Below, in pieces: positions 1 through 12,763 of a DNA stretch of 64,000 nt. The stretch lies in NCBI GenBank assembly GCA_905178155.1, contig CAJINV010000003.1:3901600-3965599 (forward strand). Reading direction: 5' to 3'. The notes under the pieces were generated by a model, which was not told the origin of the DNA, made no database searches, and saw only the letters and a program-made list of their open reading frames with translations. A program made the translations under genes and the position numbers. Source of the DNA: Amoebophrya sp. A120 (lineage: Eukaryota; Sar; Dinophyceae; Syndiniales; Amoebophryaceae). Positions within the stretch are counted from its first letter, which is position 1. Every line of letters begins with the position of its first letter.

Positions 1-1
1 A

Positions 2-3000
2 GTAGAACCTGAAGCGGTGCAGCCCGCTCCAGCTGCGCCGGTTGAAAAGGAGTCGTCTCTAGAAAAAGAGGACGATAATTGCGTCGACGACGTTGATGAT
101 GATTTGACGGAACCTGAGAGGGATATTCCAGAAAGCACGAGCACGCCACGAGTTATCACCACAAAGCGGCTCGAGCCGGAATCCTTCGACAAAAACGCGG
201 CGGAAAGCCGGCAGGTACTCGTTCGATCGGAGAAGTACACGCTGTTGTTGATCTATTTTGATTTCCGCGCAAGGTCTATAAATATGAGTTTTCGTTCCCT
301 ATTAAGTTTCGGGTAGCACATAGTACAAATGTGCTATACAGCTGCACCTTTCTCAGGTTGTTGCCGACGAAGCCACCGAGGCCGCTCGCGGGGAGGAGAA
401 ACGCAAATGCGACGCACCCACGGGAGACGGTATTAGTTTGGTTTATTTTTTGATCGATTGTGATTTGCTCTTGTTGCCGCGATATAATATGTGATTCGTC
501 TGCTCGGTGAAGTTTTACTTCTTTCACTTTGACAAAAAAGGTGAAGAAGATAATGCGGACGAGACGACTGACTCAGCCACGAAGGTGGATGAGGATGCCC
601 CTAGTCAGGCCGCATCAGAAGCGAAAGAGGGTAAGTAATTGGACTTGCCGCGTTCATCTCTAAATCATGCGCATGCTCACTTTATACTAGTAGTATCATG
701 ACCACATTGACATTCATCGCTGAGAGATGGTAAGCTCCAATGTGGAGACTCGTGGAGAAATATGTGAGTTGAACTCAATCGAGAGCCGACTATTAGATAT
801 GATGAAACGGATCGAAATAAAACGGCAATCATGATAAAATCAGCCTCTAGCGCGCCGGCAACAAAGCCAGCGAGTAACAAGCCAACGAAGAAAAAATTGA
901 AGACGAAAACCGCAAGACAACAGGCAGCGGACGAGAAGGCTTTGGCGGAGGCACTGGTCTTGGCAGAAAAAGCGCGGAAGGATTTGGAAAAAGGTATCAA
1001 GTACTTAAACACATCATGTGCTATTGCAGCGCGGGAAATTCTTCCTAGTGCTGCGCTTCATTTTTTTCCACGACGGGGCGCGCGCTATATTCAATCCACA
1101 AGGATATGATTATGAAAACCTAGCAGTTACTATACTACTCCTTGCTATGCAAGTATAACCAATCACGCACGAAATACCGGTAGGGATAGCGTTCCGAAAA
1201 ATATAAACAGACCCTGCAGCGAGCAAAGTGCCGGCGAAGAAGGAGGAGACGAAAGCGGAACGACGCAAAAAGAAGGAAAACTACCAGGCCATAGCTCGCG
1301 AGAAACGACGAGCAGAGCGCGAAGCCGCGGAATCAGAAGCGCAGTATCGGTTTATTTTTGTATATGTTTTTCTTTTTTGTTGTATGTCAGCACAGTTGTG
1401 ATAGTAGCGACTTACTAGTTGTGATAGTTAATCTTCAGCACGCCGAGATGTAGCACACAGAGGTTTGTCACAGACAGCGTGATGCACAAGATTTCGAGTT
1501 GGCTCAAATTCTTGGTTCACTTTGTGATATGAAGAACCTGGCCGACGAAATGAAAGCTATGCATAGCGAGACACTTTCATCTGTGCCCCTGCGGCACAGC
1601 AGAACTCGAGTCGACACCGAAAGTGAAAACAACCGGGGCCGGGACTGCGACGGTCTCGTCGTCCAGAGGAGCATTTTATGGATTCAGATTCACTTTTAAA
1701 GCAATAATCGCCCTGTAACTTCTTGACTCCACAGCTTAAAGAAAGAGAAGACCCAGCAAAACGAGATCGTAAGGCTGTTCAAAGAGCATAATTATAGCGA
1801 GGGCAGCCCGCCAAGCTGGATGGGCGAGGACGATAACGAGGACAGCACACAGGCACTGATAGATTCCTTAACCAGCGGAGCAAACACAACGCACTCCTTC
1901 GGGCCGTATCAGCAGATGCAAAAACTTTTATGGAAGCAGAACTGATTCGATCGCTTCACTTCGATCAGCTGGTGCGTATCGCCCCGTCTTGGAAAATAAA
2001 CAGGCTATCCAACATAGTATAGCGAGATCTTGACTGGAAACGACGCACGCATGAAAAATTGAATGCATAGTCGTGAAGATGAATAAGAAGGAGCAATGAG
2101 TTCTTCATCTGGACAGTGTACGTTATTGGAATCGCAGAAGGCCTCGTTTGCAGCACACCATCTTCGGTTTCTGAAAGAGACGTTTTGAAGATGTTCGCTA
2201 GTGGAGCGACGAATCAGTTACCTTGGTGGATATCCCAACCGCGACGGCGAGCCAGCGAGCCGGATCTACGACTTTTCCAGTGAAACCTTGGTGCTGAGCA
2301 AGGTCACTGACAATTGGGAAAATGCAAACGGCATGATGATATCCTGTGCAAAAGTATCGCACTCGTAGTAGTTGCCTTTGTGCATAATTACCAAGGTAAA
2401 TCAGCATGCTGGGCTAGTTTGTAATGCAATTTATACTGATGCGATGGGATGGTTTTGCACTGTATAGATGAACGGGTCGTCCAGCTCCACGCCGTCTACT
2501 ACGACAACCCAGTCTTCGGCATTGTCGCGGGGTATGCAAACCTCCCTCCGGGATGCGCAGGGCGAGCCGTTCCACGGGTCCGCAGCGCAGTTCCACGGGT
2601 CCGCACCGCAGAAGCATCTGCATCAGCTGTTTTCGTCGTTGACCGATAGTACTAGCGTTGGAGGTGCGGGCACAACTACAAGCAACGACACGTCGTCGTT
2701 GCAGCAGGAGATGAACTACAACCCCACAAATAATACTTCTTCCTCGTTCAGCAGGCTCGACCGCGACCGGCGAATACAGGCGGGGCAGCCAGTCGTTGGA
2801 CCGTTGCCACCCCCTGGAGATAGTAGTATCTTTGGTGGATCCTCTTCACGCAAGAGCAGTAGAAGGCGGTCGAAGCCTAATATGGTAGTACCCGAACTGG
2901 TAGCTACCAGCAACACTTCGGGCACGAGCTCCGGCACGAGCCACCTCGTCTTCAAGAAGCGGGGCGACGATGGATCGGCAAAATTGCCCTCGAGGAGGAC

Positions 3001-3058
3001 CAGTGGCAGCGCAAAACGAAACTCTGGCGATCACAAGAGCAAGACCAAAGCGGATTAA
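2..3058 (+). CDS. Coiled-coil / Ser-rich protein, 3' part (5' end outside window)
   Basis: I do not recognise this protein. The frame is open from base 2, so the gene begins upstream. GT-AG exons that keep phase are 2-214, 357-429, 541-630, 844-993, 1211-1343 and one starting at 1474; further exons lie near 1735-1945 and about 2190-2339, and the last is 2472-3058. The boundaries near 1664-1735 and 1945-2190 are unresolved. The N-terminal part is acidic (Glu/Asp, Pro/Ala). The 844-1343 exons encode a Lys/Glu/Ala-rich helix, probably a coiled coil. A Gly/Tyr piece at 2210-2339 (YLGGYPNRDG) is faintly kelch-like but only one unit is seen. The last exon is Ser/Thr/Gly-rich with Arg-Ser stretches and ends KSKTKAD. 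One short introner (2340-2466) interrupts it, and removing it keeps the frame (MMNGSSSS). Confidence 0.6.
2340..2466. mobile_element. Introner B1 (short, 127 bp)
   Basis: The 5' end TATCCTGTGCAAAAG matches the reverse complement of the 3' end (TATACAGTGCAAAAC). It is flanked by the perfect 5-bp duplication GATGA (2335-2339 and 2467-2471). Removing it with one copy joins ATG ATG A to AC GGG TCG in frame. Its ends resemble the longer B elements at 27636 and 55936, so it may be an internally deleted copy. Confidence 0.8.
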
Positions 3059-4549
3059 ATTTGTTCCAGTCCTCGGGCAAGCAACGCTGCACCCGACATC
3101 AGGACCTCGTCGCACCCTCCACAAGGAATCCGACCCGGCGAAGCAAAGCCAAACTTTCCGGTACACCTGGATCGCTGAGCTGCTTCACAATGAAAAGAGG
3201 CAACCGCGGGACGAGGAGAAATTAGTACGTAGGAAAAGTAAATAAACAGTACACAATTAGTTTAGAAGTTTGAGTACGTCGAGCGCTTAGAAGTGCCTCT
3301 TTTTTGCGGTAAAAAAGACCAAGAGACGATTTATTGAAAGTCAAATGAACATAGCAATGAATAAGATACTAGCTCGTCGCGACAAAAGCAATTCCGATGT
3401 GCTACTTAAGTTGATCTTAGATAAACGAATTCTGAAAAAAAATCCAGCGGCCACTCCAAACGCATCGCAACCCCGGTTGCAAATGCGATTGTGATGGTAG
3501 AAGAGTCCTGGCTCTGGCTGAATGACACTTCGTAAATAAAAAGCGACAATGCAAAAATGCAAAACTTGCGTAAAAACTTAATGAGCCACACAACCTGGTT
3601 GCGCTTTCTTATTTTTTATTCCTGCATCTCTAGTGTTTCATCTTTCACACAACATCGTCGCACTCTTAAAGTTCCGGTACGCCAATCCCCATACTATGCT
3701 ATGCCAAATCCTATCTAATGAAATAGTTGCTCATTGTGACAATTGTTTTGTCTTGCAATGTACCGAAAACGACCTGTGCCCTCCTCTATTTCATTTAAGT
3801 AGCTTCAAAATGTTTTTTCTACCACCACGAACGGTCGTGAATCCTTTCGCCAGAAAAGAAACCATCATAGTTTGAAAAAATATAAAAAGAATGTCAATCT
3901 CAATGCTCGAAAGTCTTGCTTTTCGAGGATATTTCTTCGATAATTGGCAGCTCCTGCTCTCTTAAGCTGAGTTAGTGATGGTCGCCACATCCTTCTTCAC
4001 TATCGAATGTCTAAGTCTTTTACAACTTTCAAATATTTCACTTTATCCATGAAAATGATAAAGGAGCGAGTCAAAAGATTGTCTAGCAGCATGGCGAATA
4101 TGTTTCGCGGCGTAGTTTTCTTTGTTTTCTTTACTTGTGCACTCTTCGTTTAGGTTTTTCCTCCTGAAGAAACGAAATCACACTTGAAAAACTTTTGTAA
4201 CGTAGTTTCTACTTAGAACTAGAGCGGTTGCGGTTCCCCGCGGTTCTTTCTTGTCAAAAGGTAGCAGTGTGCCCACTAAACCGTCTTGACAACTGAAGCA
4301 TTTGTGCTTCTGCATTTGTTTCAGCTTTGGTAGTTTTTGAGTTTCAATGTGTGCGTCCGTGTTGCCAATTCTTCGCCGACGACTCTGGCTCATCGTTTTG
4401 TCGGACCTCCGGCACTCCAGAAAAGCGAAAAGGAAAATTATACCAGATGTAGTTGTCCAAAATGTCATGCAGGACTAGATCGCTTTCCGATTCCGAAGCA
4501 GCGGCTGCAAAACTTCCATGATTAAAAAACACACACAAACAGATCCCGG
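3059..4549. other. Intergenic / possible 5' exons
   Basis: AT- and T-rich spacer. I see no confident gene. A Lys/Cys-containing frame at 4337-4525 could be an upstream exon of the next gene (a CAG acceptor ends at 4541, just before its first recognised exon), but I cannot join it convincingly. Confidence 0.4.
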
Positions 4550-7500
4550 ATGAAAAAGAATATGGCGAAGCAAGTATTACAGTGAAAAATGCCCCCACCC
4601 CAGAACTTGGCAGAGTCTGTGTTGCAAACTTTCCCAATAGAAACATTCCCCGTCTTGCATAATTCAGCATCACAAATTTCTAATGCGGAACAGCTAAAAT
4701 TTGTGTTGCGCGAGAGCCCAGCAGCAGCCGGGGCTGTCATGTACTTATATTTATAAGATGCCTTACTCGCCTAGGTTCCGCATCAGAAAGAGTCATAGTC
4801 CTTTCATGCAAGACAAAAAGTTTTCTTCTGGAAACTTTGCATCAGAAATTTTTGCAAAATCCGGGGTGGGGGCATTTTTTCTTTTGATAGCAAGTCCAGG
4901 AGGAGGATCCCGAATACGAGCGTCAGCGCCGCCTAACAAACGCTTTAGGTAGTTTAACATATAATTCCTGTTGTTTCTTCGTTTTCTTGAATTGATGGCC
5001 TGTTTTCACTTCCAATAAACCACCGTGTAGCAGGTTGTCGTGAAGAAGTAAACGTATGTAGTCGTAGTAAGTACTTATTTTGAACCTGCGAAGCAGCTGG
5101 ATTACGATTATGGTATGAAATGATACAAGAACAAGATTTCTTGTCGCATCTGGTATTAATCTGCACCCCGGTGGTCTAGAGCTAGGCGGTTCTTGGCAAC
5201 ACCGAGACAAAGAACGCTCAATGAATGATAGGAAATTAGCAAAAAGATGTCCTCTCAGAGCAACTGCGGAACAGTTCGAGACGAGCCTCGTGTTGGATTC
5301 TGCTGCAGTAGGCGCCTGGCGGCGAAGACCATGACCTAGTGCGCGCGGCTTCGACATGCTGGAGAAGCTTGTTTCCGGTTCCCCTGGGGGCTTGCTCGTG
5401 AAGCATAATCGGAGCTGCCCGGATATGATTGTCGGACAGCAAAGGACAGCATTGACTTGATATTGGTTTTCTTGTGCCAGACGAAAAATGAACAATTGTC
5501 TACTTTCGAATTTCTGTAATTTTTCAAGACCAAGTTTTATGAATATGAATGTCTTCAAGAACAAGAGTTTCAGATTCAGAATGTCCTCTTTTGCGCATAA
5601 CGTTGCTTTTGATCACGATACTAGTGTCACAAGATTCATGAAAAATGGTAACAGTTGTCTCAAACCGAAAGGTCGTTCGTACCCTCTACAGAACGTGGCG
5701 TGTATCAATCTTCATTGAGTTGATTAATTTGTGGGTTTGAGATATAACCCTGTCACTGTCAGAGATTATTTTTGCTCCCTCTCATGGATGTAAATTCTAA
5801 TTTTATCTTGCCAACGGCAGCCCTACATTGGGTCATTACAACGACCTTTCACCCCGGCCCTGCAACACGTTCTTTCCTACTTCCATGGAGTATGCGAAGA
5901 ATTCATTGCTCTTTTCTACCGCTGCAAGGGAGAGAGAGAGACGAGAAAGCAAGAGGAATACGAGAGGGAACATCAGATCAGAGCGCCACGCGGACGTGAC
6001 CACTGAACGCAGGGACGACCTTGAGGGTCAGGAGCCTCCCCTTTCTTCGGAGAGGCATGAGCGAGACCCACTTTTGAGTAGCGCAAAGTGTCAGCGTCAC
6101 TGGTGTGCCCGATGAGTGGAGTAAGAGAAGGACCTCATTCAAAGTTTCCAAAGAGTATGAGTGGCGAGTTTGCTCTTTTCTCTTGGAGAAATAACGTCGA
6201 CGCGAATATGTAGGTCAATGACGCGGGAAATATTAAAATCAGGTAACCCCACGACGCGCATCCACGGACTTGGGCCGGATAGTTGGCGCGACCAGGTGCA
6301 ATCCCACGCCGTTTTTCCCAATCACCATCCTCCCCAATTGTACCAGGGCTTGTTGCTACCGAAAGACAAAAACGAGGAGACGCTGAAGAGTCTGTACCAA
6401 GGGTCGTCGCGGCCGAGGGCCCAGCTGCTTCACCCTCACGCTGGCCACCACCATCTGTGGCACCAGATGCAGCAGGCACATCAAAACCAAGCCCGGGAAA
6501 GCAGCGGTGACGATGAAGACGTGGACGTCGGTAGCTTCGTGGCCCAAAAGTATGTAACTGGGACCAGCAGTATCGAATGCAAATATGTCTGGGTCTGGGA
6601 GATTCGATTGCAACTTGTCATGCGAAATTTGAATCATGCAAAAATCCGTGTTGCTTGAGTGCCAAAAGCAGTCCACTTTCGACGAAGCTGGGACGGAGTT
6701 TCTCATGCAGGAGAGGCATGACGATGACACAGAGACAGACATCACAGAGTCTGTCATGCTTGGTCCCGCATTCCAGACCTCATGGATCATGGAAGACCTG
6801 CATGACAAGTGTACACACTTCCAGACCCAGACATTTTTGCAATCCATAAGCAGCCGGTTGTACGGAGCTTCGGGCAGCACGAGCAGCAGGATCGTGGAAA
6901 ACCCGTCCTGGCAAAGTCGTTTTTCCACTACCTCACATATTCGGAAGCCGACGGCGGGCCGGGATTCGTCGGACTCGGAGGAGGAGCAGAGCGAAACAAA
7001 AATTATGAACAAGGCTTTGGTATCCTGTGCGAAAAATATTACCACCTCTGATCTGCCACATTCTGTGCATCGTTCGAAAGAAGCTACAATGTATGACAGG
7101 GCACGTGCTGACTGCCCAGGGCTGTCTGTCACCGCACAGTGACGAGAGCTGACCAGTCTGTGGACGAAGTAGCTTCCTCGGTAAAATTTGTCTTCTGTGC
7201 AGTCGTGAAGTTGCGGTGATGCGGTCATACATCGCTGACTACGTACATGATATTCGTCTTCGCGAGCTTTGTTTTTGCACAACGAATGCTGCCGCTGGCA
7301 GGGTGAGTCGTGTTTCTGCATTTGAGGATAGCTTGCTCAAAACCCAGGTGCCCTCCCTTGTCTGATGCGTCAAACCGCATATCATGACCGGCAGATGAAG
7401 CAGATGGGTCAGGCTATGTCAAAGAGGAACGAGAACGCAATCCACACTAATAATGAAGAAGAGGAAGAGGATATCACCCGCACAATCGACCGCATACGTG

Positions 7501-10349
7501 AAGTGGCAAGAAAGAACGGGAAGATCGACCCGACCCACATGCCGGACCATCCCATCAACATCGCCGAAGGTACGATGAGCGGTTTCCTCACGAGGACCAG
7601 CGATTCCTCGTCCTCGCCCGGGACGACCACGACCAGGACGGGTGCAACTACGTCCTCGCGGCAGCCGCGTCCACGGGTGCAGCACAAGCTTGAGCCCCTG
7701 GATCCCATTCAGCAAAACGTGGCCAAGCTTTTGATGGCAGAGACACAGAAGACGAGCATGGCCGCAGCAGAGACAGGGTTGCTGACCTCCAGCAGCGTGG
7801 ACGTGACGAAAATTAGCAAAAAGATGGCAGAAGAGGTTCCCCGCGATGAGCACGTGGTGGACGAGGAGTTGATGAAAATGCTGAGCTCCAGCAAAAGGGT
7901 ACGTTCGCATCTCAACATTGACGGAGACAGTGCCGCGGCAAAGAACATGATCGACAGCGACGCGGGCGAACGGCAGTACCGCGTAAACAAGGAGAACAAC
8001 AATTATGGCACCGCGGATGAGATCAACATGAACAAGCGGGACGAAACAAGCAAACCGATAGTACCGAAGTTCGCAACCCGGGCTGCTCAGCTGCAAAACA
8101 GTCGCGCTGGTGGTGGCAACCATTTCATGCCCACCACGAGAAACGCGAACCCCCTCCAGGCCGCATGCAGTGCGATCCAGCTGAAGCCGTCCAAAACGAC
8201 CGGTACACTCACGTTTTCCCGTCGGGAAGTGGAAGTGCTTAAGCACGAAAGCACCACCAGCGAAGAAGAGGAGGACATCATGGAAAACAAAGAAAAGCAT
8301 AACAAGGAGACAAATACTTCTAGTGAGAACAACTACAAGCAGAAGAATGACACCAGCACGCTGAACATGAAAAAGTCCTCGCTTGTTGACGAACCGACGA
8401 AGAACGATGAGGTGGAGGAGGTAAAAATAAATCAGAGAAAAAATGTCATCAAGTGTAGTACAACGGACCGTTCTATCAAATGTAAAAATGTCTGGGTCTG
8501 GAAGATTCTGAGACTTGTCATGCATGTTTTGCCTCGGCCATGATGTCTGTGATGCATGCCCTAGCATCACAGATTTTTTGAGGGCTTCGCGATGCCTCTT
8601 CCGCATGACAAATGCCCTCTCCGCGTAGCAAGAATTACACTCCCTTTGCTGCTCATGCAATACAGATTTTTTTGGAATCCAAATTCAGCATCACAAGTTG
8701 CATTCTTCCAGACCCAGACATTTTTACATTTGATACGTTCGGATGTTGAACAGCGGCAGGCGCGATCCGCACTGCGGATGGCGTATCAACTGCAAAAATG
8801 TCTGGGTCTGGAAGATTGCAACTTGTCATGCTGTTTTTGGACTCTAAAAAAATTTGCATTGCATGACCAGCAAGAGGGGCGCGCTTTGTGCTACACGGGC
8901 ATGGCATTTCTGATGCGGAAGGTGCATCAGGAAGCCCTCTAAAAGTCTGCGACGCTAGGTCATGCATTACAGGCATCATGGGTCATGAGAAATATGCATG
9001 ACAAATCTTGCATTCTTCCAGACCCAGACACTTTTGCATTTCATATGGCGAGTTACAAGCGACTCGGGGTAGTTCCCGCTGTGAACGATGGTCCCCCATA
9101 CGACCTCGATGAGCAGGCTCTGAAAAGAGAGAACGTGAAATACGCGCCCACGACCTCCGACCGCGCTTTGTGTCCCTTGAGCCAAGGGAATTATCTTTTT
9201 GAAAAAGATAAAGAAGCGAATGATGTTGAACAAGACAGCGTAAATTCCGCCGACGAAAGTGCCGTGATAGGTGCCAACGATCGCAATTGGCGACTTTACA
9301 TGGAAGAGGGTTTCAAGATCCGGCCGAAGGGCTCCTCCTCGTACCGCACTACAGGAGGCGCAGCTGCCCGCATTACGGGAGGTGCAGCTTCAAAGACGTC
9401 CACCTCATCTGCGGCCGTTTCTAGTATTCCATCGACGGCAGGACATGCACATCCTGCGGGAACAACGACCACGACGGCCGCAACCAGCAGCATCAAAACT
9501 CTGGGCGGGGGTGTTAAGTCCGTTCAGAGCTGGCGGGGCGAAATCAAGGCTGTCGCGCAGAGGAGGAGGCAGGCGGCTGCACAGGAGGTGGAACATCAAG
9601 CGCAGGCCGCGCAGGAGACTACGCAGTCGGTAGCGGAAAGCTCCGAGGAGTATGTGCAACAGCTGATTACGCGCGTCGTTGCCCAAGCTGCGTCCACCTC
9701 CGCCGCGGCGTGCAGTTCCTGCCCCAGTGATCATGATACAGCCGGAATAGTAGGTGTGGAGCATGGAGTGGACGCCGCGATTGTTAGTGGAGGAGCATCG
9801 TCCTGCGACATAATTTTCGACGAGGATCTCAAATCCCAATCCGGCGACGAGTCCGACCGTGGTCTGCACAACGGTTCTTGTAACGACAGCGACGCGAGCG
9901 GCCACACCATCGCAGAGGGGGACGATTTTTCCCCTTCCGGGGGTCCTCGGCTCGGAAGAACTACGTCTGTCGACTGCTTGTCGGAGAAGACACTCCCAGG
10001 AAAGAGGAATTTTTACACAGGACGAGCGCCGGTAGGCGTCGTGAGACCGCCGGTGACCTCCACGGCGCCCAAACTAGTACCCAGTGGAGCAGCTCGTGGG
10101 GACACCAGCGGCGAGGAGGAACAAGATGTCGGTCTTGTTCCTAGCAAGCAGAACGTAACTATTTCCTCGTCGGAATCGGAGTCTGAGGACAATACCTCCC
10201 AATCGGCGCAATATCTGCGTTTGCATCGTGTGCAAAAGAAGCTGAAAAAGAGGAGCAAAGAAGGCGCAGCCGCCAGGGAGCTGTCGAACTACAGCAACGC
10301 CGAGTCCGCATCTGGATCATCCGTCGACACCCCACCGGCGGGGGCGTGA
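4550..10349 (+). CDS. Large disordered, acidic/Ser-rich protein of unknown function
   Basis: I do not recognise the family. A phase-consistent model has exons 4550-4574, 4895-4948, 5180-5307, 5929-5995, 6243-6295, 6347-6570, 6854-7019, 7332-8473, 8741-8783 and 9051-10349, which sum to 1066 aa. The N-terminus is charged and helical (KQVQEEDPEYERQRR). The middle has acidic clusters (SGDDEDVDV, SDSEEEQSE, NNEEEEED). The C-terminal third is Ala/Ser/Thr-rich with repeated SSSESESED-type acidic runs, as in a disordered nuclear or scaffold protein. Ordinary introns separate exons 2-6. Four introners (4575, 6571, 8474, 8784) and one eroded introner-like intron (7020-7331) interrupt the rest. The ATG at 4550 is tentative because a CAG acceptor lies nine bases upstream. 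Open frames ending in KNVWVWK are read-through into introners, not real C-termini. Confidence 0.68.
4575..4889. mobile_element. Introner C1 (CCCCCACCCC type, 315 bp)
   Basis: The 5' end TATTACAGTGAAAAATGCCC continues into CCCACCCC. It mirrors the 3' end, whose reverse complement starts TATCAAAAGAAAAAATGCCC. A perfect GCAAG duplication flanks it (4570-4574, 4890-4894). Removing element plus one copy joins AAG CAA G to TC CAG GAG GAG in frame. The interior holds GCATCACAAAT and related motifs. Confidence 0.85.
6571..6848. mobile_element. Introner A1 (TGTCTGGGTCTGG type)
   Basis: The terminal inverted repeats are TATCGAATGCAAATATGTCT at the 5' end and, at the 3' end, the complement of TATGGATTGCAAAAATGTCT, each followed by GGGTCTGG. 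The perfect duplication is AGCAG (6566-6570, 6849-6853). Splicing out joins GGG ACC AGC AG to C CGG TTG TAC in frame. Its right half is closely similar to A5, in the same orientation. Confidence 0.92.
7021..7330. mobile_element. Eroded introner B2, now resembling a GT-AG intron
   Basis: The left end TATCCTGTGCGAAAAAT is of B type and the right end is GAGGATA, but the inner right repeat and the duplication are no longer clear (TTTGG against GCTTG). The interval 7020-7331 reads GTATCC...GATAG, a canonical GT-AG intron. Its removal keeps the frame (AAG GCT TTG | CTT GCT CAA). I read it as an old introner that has acquired normal splice sites, although a chance resemblance is possible. Confidence 0.5.
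8474..8735 (-). mobile_element. Introner A2, inverted relative to A3
   Basis: Both ends carry TATCAAATGTAAAAATGTCT followed by GGGTCTGGAAG. The perfect duplication is CGTTC (8469-8473, 8736-8740). Excision joins GAC CGT TC to G GAT GTT GAA in frame. Its interior matches the reverse complement of A3 and A5 (for example CCGCATGACAAATGCCCTC here, GAGGGCATTTGTCATGCGG in A5), so it sits in the opposite orientation. Confidence 0.93.
8784..9045 (+). mobile_element. Introner A3
   Basis: The left end is TATCAACTGCAAAAATGTCT and the right end is the complement of TATGAAATGCAAAAGTGTCT, both followed by GGGTCTGGAAG. The perfect duplication is TGGCG (8779-8783, 9046-9050). Excision joins CGG ATG GCG to AGT TAC AAG in frame. 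Only 43 bp of exon separates it from A2. Confidence 0.93.
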
Positions 10350-12763
10350 AAACAAGATGCGACGTCGTGCAAGTGGCTCAGCAAAAGTCGTTGCATCGAG
10401 GTCGTCGATCTTTTGGTTGGCGCGCTCTGCTTTCACGATTTTTTTTTTTTTACGCAGGTCGCAGAATGAAAGAACCATAGATAACCAACGCAAACAATGA
10501 AATTCGTATTCATGATGTCCTCCCACCGCGCAGGAATTCGAGTACGTGGCTGCGCAGGCGCGCGCGCCGATGATATTTGCCGTTGAACATAAGCGAAATT
10601 TGTCAAAGTCAGAAAGTATGTTGTATATCACAGAGACATCAACGGTCTAAATTTTTATCGCGCACCTTTGATGAGATCCATGCCACTAACTTTTATTCTT
10701 TTGCAAACACTAGAATTTGGATTTGCTGTATTTGGATTCACTTGTACTTGCTCACGATGAAACCATCTGCGTTTCGTAGCGCTTATGGGTGGAACATGGG
10801 CTTTATGCTTTTGCATATCTTGCTCCTCTGTTTTGCAGGACTGTAGTCGTCTCGGATCCATGAATTCGGCACTACGCAGACGTTCGATTCAGTACGAGGA
10901 AGCATTTTAAAGTTTTTATTTGGAAATTAAGTATTCAAGTCGCGATGTTGAAGTTGAAGACTCCTTCTATGTGTAAGTATTCGATTCTAGTTTCCCTCTT
11001 TCTTTTTGGTTTTCCGATGAAAAATTGCGGGTTTTTGCTAGGGATGAACCTCGCTACAGATTTAGAAATTTATACGTTTTCAGCAGTTTATTCCTGACTT
11101 CATATTTCGTAACTTTTTGCCTTAGTGTTAACAGCAGCTTCGTTTCGGATTCCGCAACTATGATTGTGAGTCTTGCACCGAAATTTATCAGTACGATTTT
11201 GAAAACAACGAACTACAACATCATGGATTGTAGCCTTGTTTTAAATAATTTTGCGATTGAGTACGTTTTTATACTAATACAGGTCGTCGACGTCGACGAG
11301 GTTTCGTTCTATGCTTCTGTCAAAACAGATTGATATATTCAAGTCTTCGATAAAATTGTCAAGTTTTCAGCGTGTATCGGCAGACACAAACACTAACACA
11401 AAGACCCCAGAACATATCACTTCGAATTTCTTACAACGTTGTAATTTGGAAAAGTTGAAATCAACATAATCAAGGTCAACCACCCAGCACAGGAGAGTCA
11501 ACTTTTGTTGCCCAATTTGACCGGGACTGGCGACGTGACCGGGAAAGATGTATTGCTTTTCTCGATCATGGCACGACATGAAATATCCGGGGGCTGCTAT
11601 GTAGATGAGAATGACTCATAAAAACGAAAAGGAGCAGGACGCTTCCTAATCGGTCCAAGCGCACTTATCTATAGGACTTCTCGGTTTTTTTTTCTACTGG
11701 TCCAAATCGTGATCGGTCGTGGAACGTCTGTATTCGTTCAACAAAACTCAAACTGTATTGGTTCGGTATCGTTCGGCTTGATACTGCCCTGCGACTTCCA
11801 GTTTCAGGCTAACCCGGAAATCCACGAGAGGTCCACACACTATACACAACCAAAGCCAAGGCATCAATCTTTTATGACATGCTTTTTTCGTTTTCTTTAC
11901 ATTGCTTCAGCCTAATTTCACAGAACTCGTTTCTATGAAAGCTTCAGTTCGCAGTTTGTCAGTACAAGTGCTTACTCCTGTCCTCTAATAATCTATCATT
12001 TGATTTTTTTCTGTAATATGCAAGAACGAATACTACAATGGAAGCAACTCGCAAAGACGATGCACACGCACACGCAGCAAAGGTGACAGCTGGACACTTC
12101 GCGTTACACTAATTCGCGGTCCTGGCACGTGCATCGATATTTTTTCACATACAATTTTTCACATGGTCATTTGTTGAGTAATCATAATCACTTTCTTGAA
12201 TTGCGTTTGCGGTGTTCCGCTTGATGTTGATTGTCTGCCAGTGTATATGTAGAAGCTGCTGATTGAAGTGTATGCTGTCAAACACAAAGATCGAGACCCT
12301 CCACACAGCTCGCGGCTCTTGTCCCCAACATCGACCTTTCCGTTGCCAACTTGATCATCCGCACGCCTTTCGTTGATCCGTGACAGAAGTTCAAACTCTT
12401 GATCCCGTCGTGTCGATCACGATTTCTTTGCTGAACCAAAGCATGGCTTTCCTCCAAAAGCCGGATCTACTCACATGGCCTAGTCACGTGGCGATCCCGA
12501 TCGAATTTGCAAGAAGACTTCTTACATGTTATGGCACAATGCGTTCGAAGTCGTGTTAATGTTAAAAAAATCGAGTTCTTCTAGACTGCTACGCATCAGG
12601 GCGGAGCTGTAGCTGTTTACGAAGATTCTTACTGGTTGGTTGAGCTTTATTTGCGAACGTCTCTCAGGGCGGAGCACGCGAACTTTTTTCCTGGTTACTG
12701 TGTCGAAGTGATACGTACCTCTACCTACTCAGACTCCTCCACAAATTTGTGCACGTCCGAAAA
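10350..12763. other. Intergenic spacer
   Basis: About 2.4 kb of AT-rich sequence with T-runs (for example 10440-10452). Several frames of about 70-100 codons occur but have spacer-like composition, and I support none as genes. No RNA gene or complete mobile element was seen. Confidence 0.5.

Noticed and set aside
2210..2339. Kelch-repeat protein
   Set aside because: Only one vaguely kelch-like unit is visible; no second unit or the Tyr/Trp spacing of a propeller.
4923..5564. 213-codon - strand frame
   Set aside because: It lies opposite the + exon 5180-5307 and adjoining introns. It shows no domain, and the + model keeps phase across five introns.
6356..7321. 321-codon - strand frame
   Set aside because: It crosses introner A1 and the eroded introner, both of which must be intronic on the + strand, and it has no motif.
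8461..8543. Apparent conserved protein tail KCKNVWVWK recurring at several genes
   Set aside because: It is translation of the A-type introner end (AAATGTCTGGGTCTGGAAG) by read-through, not a protein motif.
7419..8660. 413-codon open frame on the - strand
   Set aside because: It is the antisense of the + exon 7332-8473, whose acidic protein joins in frame to both flanking exons, and it runs through introner A2.
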